DNA of 64,000 nt from Plasmopara viticola (taxonomy: Eukaryota; Oomycota; Peronosporomycetes; Peronosporales; Peronosporaceae), in contig MBPM02000058.1 of the NCBI GenBank assembly GCA_001695595.3, positions 186,001-250,000 of the forward strand. The letters are read 5' to 3'. Shown here in pieces: positions 56,403 to 64,000 of the stretch; position 1 is the stretch's first letter; every line of letters begins with the position of its first letter. The notes beneath the pieces were generated by a model. That model saw nothing but the letters and a program-made list of their open reading frames with translations. It ran no database searches and was not told the origin of the DNA. A program made the position numbers and the translations under genes.

Positions 56403-59400
56403 TGAATCCTCACCTTTGAACTCTACAGCGGATCAAAACAGCTTTGAAACAGCCACATTCTCCACCGACCAAAATAGCGACGGCAAAGAGAACCGTGTGC
56501 CGCTCATTGGCGGGAATTGGGGCCATCCAAACATTACTATGAGGCGTCGAAGTCGAATCTCAGCTGCTCAGCTTCCTTCCACGCTCGACCTCGAGCTCCC
56601 TACTGCGCCAACGCTTCTCGGGAAACGGTTGACCAAAGATACACTATCGAAAACGTGGACAGAGACTCTGGAGGACGAGTCCAATGCAGACAGAAAGCAG
56701 CGCGACTCACTGGCCGTTTCCAGTGCTGTGACACATTTTGAAGCGCGAGCATTAGTACTACATGCTGAGTCATTGGGTCTCGAAAATAAGACTAGCGGAT
56801 CAAATCTCGCTACAATGCTAGTGGACGATCACAGTCGCATTGGCGAGCTGCACTTTGGTTCTGTAGCTCTAGGTGACCGTAAGAGCAAACCTTTGACACT
56901 AGAGAATGCCAACGATAAAAGAAATGCTCGAGTCAAGTACGATGGGTACGTTCTGATGCACAGCGCATCCGAGTCGGGACAGACCAAGACAAGGTTCAAG
57001 TGTGATCTCCACGTCTGTGTCATCGATGCGCTAAAATCACTGACCCTACGAGTTACATTCGAGCCACTTCCATTGGACGTTGGACGACAGGTCACGGCTA
57101 TGCTGAAATTCACAGTCAATGACAGATATAAGCTACAGTGTCGAGCGACGGGGAATGTAGTACCACGTATAGCAAAGATATCGGAAGTGAATCGAGGAAA
57201 ATCGGGGCCTGCTACGGTAGTCATAGCCTCTAAAACCTCACAAGGTAAAAAATTGGACGAAAATACTAGAGATGCGAATGTTGATGCATCATTGATAGGT
57301 TCAGATAATGACCGTGCTTCGGAGCAGGAGGCTCAAGGTACAGAAATACTTAATGTTGGCAATAAAAGACGGTCGAGTGTGGCGATTGACATCTCACCGC
57401 CACGAAATGGATACAAGAGGAGAAAATGTGACCCACTGAAAGCTTTGGGTTCCGAGAAAAGCAATGGCAATTCGGTCTTTGCGGGGTCTTGGTGGAAACA
57501 ACGCCAGAGTCTGAAAGATGAAGGCTGGATGGCGAAACAGACAGAGGGCTTTACGAAATGGATGAATTACGTGTTGTTGGATGGGACAGCCGAGCGACTG
57601 AGCGACGGTGACGCACGGGACGATCATGAGGGTCTAGATACTAAATCAAAGCACAGGTTTGATTTCTCATCATTGCGCGTGCTCGCTCAGAAGCGTATGG
57701 AGTCCAAGTGGACGCAAGCTGCTGTAGAACTGTACCAATCTCCTGGTATGGAAGACATTCTTTTCAATTTGCAGGATGAGATCGGAAACAAGGGGATTGT
57801 CTTTCGTGCCGATCGTCCAGTGTATGCTGACGTGGGATTGCAAGAAGAACTAATAAGTCTTTTGAACAATTACCACCCAGTGTGGCTCTGTTTGGGTCTC
57901 TATGCTGTACTTGGGAGCCAAATAATGCGAGACGAAAGGTGTTCGCTTCGAGCAATTTTCAGAGCGACAAGTACTCGGCTTCATAATGCAAAGAACGAGT
58001 CTACAAGTAACAGGAAAATGCCTCAAGTATTGAGACGAATTATCGTCAAACACCTGATCAAAGATGCGCATGTTGCTCGGAACTACCGCTTAGTGCAGCA
58101 TTTGATGACTCCGATGGATGGTTCAACTGCTGACCGCAACGATGGTGGCAATGCTTTTATCAACCTGAAGAAAAACATCAACGGTCGCGAGTACTTTGAC
58201 TCGCTGACGCAGTCATTTATGCTTAAATTCTTCATGCTCGTGCTGTTTCTGGACTGCGCAATTGAGCGCAAAATCGACACGTTTGCGCATTTCCCGTGTC
58301 TATTCCGAATTGCCCCTGCAACCCAAAAAAACGTGTCTACTCAAACGCAGCTTGGTAGTAGAACCAGTCAAGACGATAAAGTTTGGGTGAAGAACTCCCA
58401 GGTGTTTGTGACTGAGTTCTGTCGACTCTTTTTAGCAAGTGAAGGTCGCATTGACAAGCATTTGAAACTCTTGGGCTATACATTAAAGTACGAGCAGACT
58501 CCATTAGATGAGATTGATTTGGAGGTGACAAATCTCAAGACGGACTTGCGCGACGGCGTTCGGCTTGCGAAGCTCATGGAGGCGCTGACGACGCGGCCAT
58601 CATCTTTTGACAAGAACAAAGAGGATAGCGGCAACACGCGGTGCTTGTCGACCTTTTTACGAGTGCCTGCGTTGTCACGCTTGCAGAAAGTGCACAACGT
58701 TGAGATTTGTCTGCATTTTCTGCAAGACAAATGTGGTGTGAGCGTTCTTGATGCACTTAAGAGCAGTGGCAATAGAGTCGATGAGAGGCGTAAAGTCAAT
58801 GGTCGTGTTTGTGTATCTTCGTCTGGATTTGCTGGTTTACAGAGCAGAGTCAACGAAAAGGTGGTGGAATCGCTTGCTAAAGACATTGTGAATGGTCACC
58901 GTGAGAAAACGCTGGCATTGCTGTGGCAACTCATTAGTTGCTTCCAGTTGCAGTCTCTTGTGGACGCTTTCACCATGAAGCAGGAGATAGCGAACGTCAT
59001 TAAGCGGATGAGCTACCGTGCAAAGGATTTCTTTGATACGCAACAACAGAGCGCACCACTACTCTGCACGACCGAGCATGAATGCTACACATTGTTGTTA
59101 GAGTGGTGTCGCGCTGTGTGTGCCAACTACGACGTCGAAGTACGTGACTTTTCTGAATCGTTTGCTGACGGCAAGGCGCTCTGCTACCTTCTTCACTACT
59201 ATCATCCCATGTTACTCTCGAAGTCTGACGTGTTACCGACAACTCGCGACATACGAGAAGAAAGTATCGAGGCGATGAGGGAGAAACTTTTATTGGTGAA
59301 TGAAGAGCGGCACTTTGCGACTGTAAATGATCGCATTAAGCAGCTTGGAGAAGTGCCCGTGCTCATGCCTCAGCAATACAATAGCAAGAACCCACCGGAA

Positions 59401-62400
59401 GAGAAGATGGTAGTCACATTTGTGTGCTACTTGCAGTCGCGTCTAATGGATTCGTACGGCGAAATCCATGCTGCGTCTCGATTAAAGCGGTGGTGGCAAA
59501 GTCCATGGATTCGACTGCGACTGTACCGACAAAAGAATCGCAGTGCTCGTGTGGTGCAGCGATTTTGGTATACTTCAAGTCAGAAACGGCTAGCGATTCG
59601 TCAGTGCCGCAAGCTTTTGCGAGCGGCACATATCGTCAAATGCACGGTGCAGATGTGGGCGACTAAATGGAGGTATCTGCGGCTCAGAAGATCTGTGATT
59701 GCGATTCAACGGGCTTTCCGTAAGCATCAGCAAATGCATAGCGACGGAGACATTCAAGAGGCAGCTACTGTGATTCAGTATTACTGGCGAAAGAAACTTG
59801 AAATGACACATGAGAAATCACGGCGTGCCTTGGAATTGAGACAACAGAAAGTTGTCGAACAAGTGCAAATGATAGCATGTTGTGCTGTGATCGAGAGAAC
59901 CTGGTTGCAGTATTTGTCCAGAGAAGGAGCTCGTCTTGTTCGACAGCAATTGATTGCTGATCGCTGGGCCGCTGCCTCTATGTTTCAAGCAGCTTGGCGA
60001 CAGCGTCACTGGCGTCATGTGGCACGAAAGCAGCGTCAGGGAATATGGCGGCAACAACGCCATGCAGCACGAGTTCTCCAGCAAGCGTGGAAATGTTTCC
60101 GACACCGTCGAGAAGAGACGCAACGTCTTGTTGCCTTGCAGCGTTTGAAGCAGATGATGAGGGACGAGGAGCTACAAACTAAGCGGTTTAAGCTGAAGCA
60201 AAAGGTAGAGACGCGTGCTGCCACGTGTGTGCAGAAAGGATTTCGTATGTTTACATTGCGTAAGCGAGAAGCGGCAGTGACTAAGGTGGCTAGTGTGTAC
60301 CACGGTACGAAGCAGCGACGGCATTTTTTACAGCAAAAACAAGCCGTTGCAACTTTACAGCGGAATGTTCGTGTGTGGCGTCGAACGCGGCACTTTTTGG
60401 CGTTGACGCAGTTTTATAACATGCTGATGACTTACCAGCGGATGAAGATTAGTGAGGCGCAAGAACGTGCGTTGCGTTTGCACAAGTTAAAGCACAAGAT
60501 AGAAACGCGAGCGGCTTGCCGTATTCAAAAACGATTTCGACGCTATCGATTCCAGACACGAACGCGTGCTGCGACTACGCTACAGACTTTGGCTCGTTGT
60601 TGGATACGAAAGAAATGTTATTGCTCTTTACGTCGGTGTGCCTGTCTGGTACAGAGGAATGTACGCGTGTGGCGTCGTAAGAATCAACTCCAGGCATTGT
60701 TGTTGTTTCGAAAAATGCTGCTAGACTATCGGCGATTCCAACGTGAGGAGGAGAGAAGGCTCGAACAGCTTCGTCAGAGTAGACTCAAACATTTACGAGA
60801 AAGAGTAGAACATCGGGCTGCCAACCGTGTTCAAGCTGTTTACCGTGTTCACGCTCATCAGAGGCGAATGATAGGCGCGACACTTTTTCAAGCAGCGTTC
60901 CGTGGTTATACAAACCGTCTTCGGTACGCCAGTACCTACATGAGTGTGGTCGTGATCCAACGTGCTGCTCACGCGTGGATTGCTCGGGCGAACTTTGAAC
61001 GAGCGTTGCGTTCGCACCGTGCAGCTGTGAGTATCCAGAGACACGTACGCGGATGGAGTTCACGCCGCCTTCGGTTTGATTTTTATACGCTCAAGACGCA
61101 TCTTCAGCGGCTGCGTATGCTCGTGTCATGCTGGCAGATTGAATTGTGGTTTAGAGAATGCACTAGGAAATACAGGAGGAAACGGACGTTAATGGTGCGC
61201 GCGCACTGGACGCGACTGAGCGCTGCTATTTTACGGAAGCGATCTACCCTAGTCAATCGAATCGCAGCTTGCTGGCGGTTGTTTTGCTTGAAGAGAGTAG
61301 TGGATGGACGAATTGAGCACAAACGCCTACGCGATGCTGCAGCACAGCGTATACAAGTGTGGTGGTTGGAGTTGTGTTGCAAGTGGTCAGAACGGAAGCA
61401 ACGGATCGAGGAGAAGCGTCAGCGGGAGATGCTTGAGATGGCTTTGGCCATGGCCAAAGCACGCGCAGAGCGGATAGTTGCCGTGTGGCTCTGCCGAAAT
61501 GTGGTAGCTCCTTACCGTGCCCGGAACGTGTACGTAGTGACGGTACGGAAACTTCAAGCCTGGTGGCGTGGCGTGATGGTTCGCTTGCATCACTGCACTG
61601 AGGAGGTTACTCGACAGCGGAAAAAGTTGTGTACGATGAAATTGGTTGAACACGAGTCGCATGCTAGTAGTAACCTGCCCTCGAGAAATCTGGAACATTT
61701 AAGAGTAGAGGTTCGAGGAGAGGCGAGTGCGAGGACTGAGCCGTCGCAAACGCTCGGTACACGATTGGATCAGGCTTTGCACATGCTCATGTATGGTGAG
61801 CGACTCCAAGATATGCTCTTTGCAAGCTACACGATTGAGGTATGCACGCGCTATTCGCGGGAATGCTGTCGCAAGTGCGTCCAGCTCCGGATCTCGTCGA
61901 CCATTTTCGGTGCGATTCGTGGACTGAATCGAAGCCGTCCGCATGTCGAACTCTTGCATCAGCTGCTGCTTGTATTGAGAAATTTGACCATGTACCGACG
62001 CTCGGCGGACAAGCGCAAGAGCAAGACGAAGCCGGTGATGGCTCTGAAAGATGTCAAGAAACGACTCGAGGTAGATCTGCGCGCGTTGGACACCCTCGTG
62101 GACTTGTTGCACATTCATCGGGACATGCACCATGTCTTTGTTCTGTCCGCAAAGGTGATCACGTACTATTTGGAACAACTTCGGCCGCTTGTAAGCACAA
62201 ACGAAGACGTGCATGAGAGCTGGAGCGGAGCGGAGAAGCGTCTAAGTGGTCTACAAGAATTGCTGGCGAGGAAATTGGCACTGTACAATGCAACAGCTTC
62301 CTTTCGACGCGTGAATCAGATGCCTGATCAATCCGTTGCAAACAATCTGATGCGAAAAATGAATCCAAAGACCGCCAACTCGATTATGGAACAGATTATG

Positions 62401-62418
62401 CAACTGCTGGAACGGTGA
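56299..62418 (+). CDS. ASPM: ASPM-like spindle protein, about 2,039 aa, single exon
   Basis: Starts at ATG 56299, or possibly the in-frame ATG at 56335 (MYSNSDASRSQ). Residues about 182-285 form the ASH (ASPM-SPD-2-Hydin) Ig-like domain (LHFGSVALGDRKSKPLTLEN). CH1 is at about 690-870 (TDLRDGVRLAKLMEALT) and CH2 at about 930-1047 (LEWCRAVCANYDVEVRDFS, ADGKALCYLLHYYHP). From about 1080 to 1767 runs a long IQ array (AVIQRAFRKHQ-, VVIQRAAHAWIAR-type repeats) for calmodulin or light chains. From about 1815 an armadillo-like end follows (LQDMLFASYTIEVCTRYS, LLVLRNLTMYRR). ASPM/Asp proteins focus microtubule minus ends at spindle poles. All parts are in the expected order and intact. It is divergent from P1 across about 155 bp. 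Confidence 0.93.
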   Translation: MIQGHAQTKGSGMYSNSDASRSQNKHASTAPFGAIESSPLNSTADQNSFETATFSTDQNSDGKENRVPLIGGNWGHPNITMRRRSRISAAQLPSTLDLELPTAPTLLGKRLTKDTLSKTWTETLEDESNADRKQRDSLAVSSAVTHFEARALVLHAESLGLENKTSGSNLATMLVDDHSRIGELHFGSVALGDRKSKPLTLENANDKRNARVKYDGYVLMHSASESGQTKTRFKCDLHVCVIDALKSLTLRVTFEPLPLDVGRQVTAMLKFTVNDRYKLQCRATGNVVPRIAKISEVNRGKSGPATVVIASKTSQGKKLDENTRDANVDASLIGSDNDRASEQEAQGTEILNVGNKRRSSVAIDISPPRNGYKRRKCDPLKALGSEKSNGNSVFAGSWWKQRQSLKDEGWMAKQTEGFTKWMNYVLLDGTAERLSDGDARDDHEGLDTKSKHRFDFSSLRVLAQKRMESKWTQAAVELYQSPGMEDILFNLQDEIGNKGIVFRADRPVYADVGLQEELISLLNNYHPVWLCLGLYAVLGSQIMRDERCSLRAIFRATSTRLHNAKNESTSNRKMPQVLRRIIVKHLIKDAHVARNYRLVQHLMTPMDGSTADRNDGGNAFINLKKNINGREYFDSLTQSFMLKFFMLVLFLDCAIERKIDTFAHFPCLFRIAPATQKNVSTQTQLGSRTSQDDKVWVKNSQVFVTEFCRLFLASEGRIDKHLKLLGYTLKYEQTPLDEIDLEVTNLKTDLRDGVRLAKLMEALTTRPSSFDKNKEDSGNTRCLSTFLRVPALSRLQKVHNVEICLHFLQDKCGVSVLDALKSSGNRVDERRKVNGRVCVSSSGFAGLQSRVNEKVVESLAKDIVNGHREKTLALLWQLISCFQLQSLVDAFTMKQEIANVIKRMSYRAKDFFDTQQQSAPLLCTTEHECYTLLLEWCRAVCANYDVEVRDFSESFADGKALCYLLHYYHPMLLSKSDVLPTTRDIREESIEAMREKLLLVNEERHFATVNDRIKQLGEVPVLMPQQYNSKNPPEEKMVVTFVCYLQSRLMDSYGEIHAASRLKRWWQSPWIRLRLYRQKNRSARVVQRFWYTSSQKRLAIRQCRKLLRAAHIVKCTVQMWATKWRYLRLRRSVIAIQRAFRKHQQMHSDGDIQEAATVIQYYWRKKLEMTHEKSRRALELRQQKVVEQVQMIACCAVIERTWLQYLSREGARLVRQQLIADRWAAASMFQAAWRQRHWRHVARKQRQGIWRQQRHAARVLQQAWKCFRHRREETQRLVALQRLKQMMRDEELQTKRFKLKQKVETRAATCVQKGFRMFTLRKREAAVTKVASVYHGTKQRRHFLQQKQAVATLQRNVRVWRRTRHFLALTQFYNMLMTYQRMKISEAQERALRLHKLKHKIETRAACRIQKRFRRYRFQTRTRAATTLQTLARCWIRKKCYCSLRRCACLVQRNVRVWRRKNQLQALLLFRKMLLDYRRFQREEERRLEQLRQSRLKHLRERVEHRAANRVQAVYRVHAHQRRMIGATLFQAAFRGYTNRLRYASTYMSVVVIQRAAHAWIARANFERALRSHRAAVSIQRHVRGWSSRRLRFDFYTLKTHLQRLRMLVSCWQIELWFRECTRKYRRKRTLMVRAHWTRLSAAILRKRSTLVNRIAACWRLFCLKRVVDGRIEHKRLRDAAAQRIQVWWLELCCKWSERKQRIEEKRQREMLEMALAMAKARAERIVAVWLCRNVVAPYRARNVYVVTVRKLQAWWRGVMVRLHHCTEEVTRQRKKLCTMKLVEHESHASSNLPSRNLEHLRVEVRGEASARTEPSQTLGTRLDQALHMLMYGERLQDMLFASYTIEVCTRYSRECCRKCVQLRISSTIFGAIRGLNRSRPHVELLHQLLLVLRNLTMYRRSADKRKSKTKPVMALKDVKKRLEVDLRALDTLVDLLHIHRDMHHVFVLSAKVITYYLEQLRPLVSTNEDVHESWSGAEKRLSGLQELLARKLALYNATASFRRVNQMPDQSVANNLMRKMNPKTANSIMEQIMQLLER

Positions 62419-62515
62419 AGATTACCAGTGCTTTGTACTTTTTGGTCAGTCTTCGCAATATTTGCCGCTAAATTTAGCCCACGGTGCAAATTGAGGTTAA
62501 TTTTAGTAAATAGTC

Positions 62516-62791
62516 ATGGGCGGCAAGGAGACTGCGACGGCGTTGCAGCTCGTGCGGGCTAAGCAGAATGCTTACTATATCCAAGCTGTGAAGGGCGCAA
62601 TTCAAGCAGAAGAACGTCGGCATGAAAAACTGCTTAAAGTTACGAGCAAGCAAGAAGCCATGCGGTTAGAAAAGCAATTTGTCCGTGAACGAAGTGCAGA
62701 TCGCGAGCGGTTGCGCCAGATTCAAGAAGATCACGCGTTGTTGCTGAATGCGAAAATTGCGGAATGGAAGGCAGCAGGATACATGACCTGA
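62516..62791 (+). CDS. Small coiled-coil protein, 91 aa
   Basis: A single exon with ATG at 62516 just 97 bp after the ASPM stop on the same strand. The whole protein is predicted helical, highly charged and without membrane segments (HEKLLKVTSKQEAMRLEKQF, RERLRQIQEDHALLLNAKIA), ending in EWKAAGYMT. It lacks cysteines. Its size and helical Arg/Glu/Gln make-up recall small flagellar microtubule-associated proteins such as CFAP141, but similarity by eye is weak and I do not assign it. Compact position and clean composition support a real gene. Confidence 0.7.
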   Translation: MGGKETATALQLVRAKQNAYYIQAVKGAIQAEERRHEKLLKVTSKQEAMRLEKQFVRERSADRERLRQIQEDHALLLNAKIAEWKAAGYMT

Positions 62792-62965
62792 GTCGATTTT
62801 GACGGCAAGAACTGACCGACAGCATCCAGCAGGAAGCGGATTGGAAATGCGACGGTGGAATTCCATTAGAATTTTAGTGTCGCTCACTAAATTTTAAGAG
62901 TTGCTAGACATTAATTCTGTGTTGAAGGTACATTAAAGAACGGCCAGAATGTCTGTCACTTGTCA

Positions 62966-63374
62966 CTATTCGTCCTCCTTTTGAGGCGGAAGTCCACAGG
63001 GCTGGAGCATCTTCTCAAGCATATTGTACCGCACGCGACCGATCGATTCGTTTTCGGCTACAGCAAAGTACGCGAGCATATCTGAGTGGCCCAAGTGCGA
63101 CGCCAGTGTATCGCGGTGCTGATTCACTGCCCACTCACTGCGATCAAGCAGGAATGGAGATTAGCACGTTTAATAAACAATTTCTCTCGGACTCTGTGGT
63201 AAAAAACGCACAACTTAGTCGTGTCAGCGTGGCCCGTACCCACGTACTTCGCCTGCAGGTGCTCCCACTGTCGATTGATGTTAAAGCGGTCCGCTGCCTG
63301 AGGAAAATAGCAGGCGGTGGACGAAATAGACGCGTTAGCATGAAATGGCGATACGAGAGACCTTTACACACCAT
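62966..63374 (-). CDS. SF3B5: Splicing factor 3b subunit 5 (SF3b10), 86 aa
   Basis: Model: complement(join(62966..63137,63212..63297,63372..63374)), two 74-nt introns, 261 nt in frame. The first coding exon supplies only ATG; GTGTGT directly follows, and after the CAG acceptor the product continues AADRFNINRQWEHLQAKYV, then GTGHADTTKFEWAVNQHRD, and ends RYNMLEKMLQPCGLPPQ with an acidic tail. This matches SF3B5 along its whole length, including the 86-aa size of the human protein. SF3B5 is a small scaffold subunit of the SF3b complex in U2 snRNP, where it supports branch-point recognition. The donor of intron 2 (GTGCGT) was chosen because it restores the conserved TTK-x-EW. Convergent with the coiled-coil gene. 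Confidence 0.93.
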
Positions 63375-63575
63375 TTGAGTCTTAAAACCAATATTTGAAC
63401 TTAACTATAGTACAAAAGTAACAATAATGGTTGAAAACATTCATGTGCACCACAGGATAAGACTCGATCAACATATCCAGCAAGTTGCCTAGCTACTGTT
63501 GTGGTATCTTGAGGTATATCAAAGTAGGATAAGACTGTAAATCAAGGACGGCACGCATACAAACTTTCGATCAAC

Positions 63576-64000
63576 ATGTTTGTGCGAGCACGCCCTTGTT
63601 TGCTTCGCTGCACGGCATCGACTTCTCGGTCTCTGTCCGCTCTTGTTGACTCAAAATGGGTATGTAATGCGCCAAATTCCCTCGCTTCGGATCTTTTGAT
63701 ACTGGACTGTAATCATCCAAATTTGTACGATCGCGGCCACATTCCTACCGCCATCTCGTTCACTTTGGCCTCATCACTTTTTAAAGACCCGACTCCTCAA
63801 TCTACTGGTGTCATTAGCAGGGATCAATTTATGAATGTGATAAAGGAGCTACCGATGTCTCAAGACACGACAATTGTGTTTTATGACGATGAATTAAGTC
63901 TTAAAGCGACGCGCATGTGGTGGGTCTTTCGTCATTACGGCTTTCCTCTCGAGCAACTCAAGGTGCTAGACGGAGGTCTTGAGCAGTGGTTCGATGATGG
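63576..64000 (+). CDS. Rhodanese-family sulfurtransferase, 5' part only
   Basis: The frame is open from ATG 63576 to the window edge, 141 full codons. Residues 1-22 (MFVRARPCLLRCTASTSRSL) are Arg/Ser-rich without acids, a probable mitochondrial presequence. From about residue 45 the first rhodanese domain follows: LLILDCNHPNLYDRGHIPTA (the conserved Y-x2-GHI-x2-A), FYDDE, ATRMWWVFRHYGF and VLDGGLEQW. This order fits thiosulfate/3-mercaptopyruvate sulfurtransferases, two-domain enzymes that move sulfane sulfur in mitochondria. The catalytic Cys normally lies in the second domain, beyond the window. An intron inside the visible part is not needed. Confidence 0.85.
   Translation, partial: MFVRARPCLLRCTASTSRSLSALVDSKWVCNAPNSLASDLLILDCNHPNLYDRGHIPTAISFTLASSLFKDPTPQSTGVISRDQFMNVIKELPMSQDTTIVFYDDELSLKATRMWWVFRHYGFPLEQLKVLDGGLEQWFDD

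Noticed and set aside
58476..58886. 136-codon minus frame inside ASPM, and similar ones at 61699-62214 and 61387-61698
   Set aside because: All lie antisense to conserved CH, IQ or armadillo-like regions of ASPM.
1..64000. tRNA, rRNA, CRISPR arrays, intact LTR pairs, and RXLR or Crinkler effectors
   Set aside because: I looked for their hallmark motifs on both strands and saw none convincing. LTRs could be missed by eye when diverged.

Overview
This is a nuclear genomic segment from an oomycete, most likely Peronosporales (Phytophthora or a downy mildew). The grounds are eukaryotic genes with short GT-AG introns (46-110 nt), a plant-type diaminopimelate-pathway enzyme fused to an aminotransferase, a histidine-biosynthesis HIS6 gene of eukaryotic type, and decayed Ty3/gypsy retroelements in AT-rich spacers. 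Species cannot be fixed from the sequence. Intron-containing genes below are my own splice models, each checked for frame closure.

The layout alternates compact gene islands with repeat-relic deserts. Positions 1-9731 hold no recognisable intact gene, only a gag relic (4122-4833), palindromes and a tRNA-like patch. One small conserved-looking gene lies at 9732-10178. A second desert (10.2-21.4 kb) carries two decayed copies of the same gypsy family in opposite orientations (13.3-14.8 kb on +, 15.5-18.3 kb on -). Island one (21,469-28,444) packs five genes with gaps of about 37-120 bp: a CdsA-like membrane protein, a MYND zinc-finger protein assembled from four exons, COP9 signalosome subunit 8, an Hv1-type voltage-gated proton channel and HIS6. 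A third desert (28.4-37.4 kb) has only palindromes. Island two (37,428-41,946) is a divergent pair: an ER-type glutathione peroxidase with a C-terminal RDEL, and a WD40/coiled-coil/RING protein. A fourth desert (42.0-48.2 kb) has a gypsy fragment and a 32-bp tandem repeat.

Island three (48,246-64,000) holds the aminotransferase-DapB fusion, a tail-anchored protein, a three-exon glycine-zipper membrane protein, a 75-aa single-span protein, ribosomal P1, ASPM (about 2,030 aa, one exon), a small coiled-coil protein, SF3B5 (its ATG alone on the first coding exon) and the 5' part of a rhodanese.

The genes are mostly housekeeping: spindle organisation (ASPM), splicing (SF3B5), translation (P1), protein turnover (CSN8, RING protein), histidine and lysine synthesis (HIS6, DapB fusion), redox and ER folding (GPX, rhodanese) and membrane functions (Hv1, CdsA-like). 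The least ordinary items are the aminotransferase-DapB fusion, the motif-deviant CdsA-like protein and the genes hidden by splicing.
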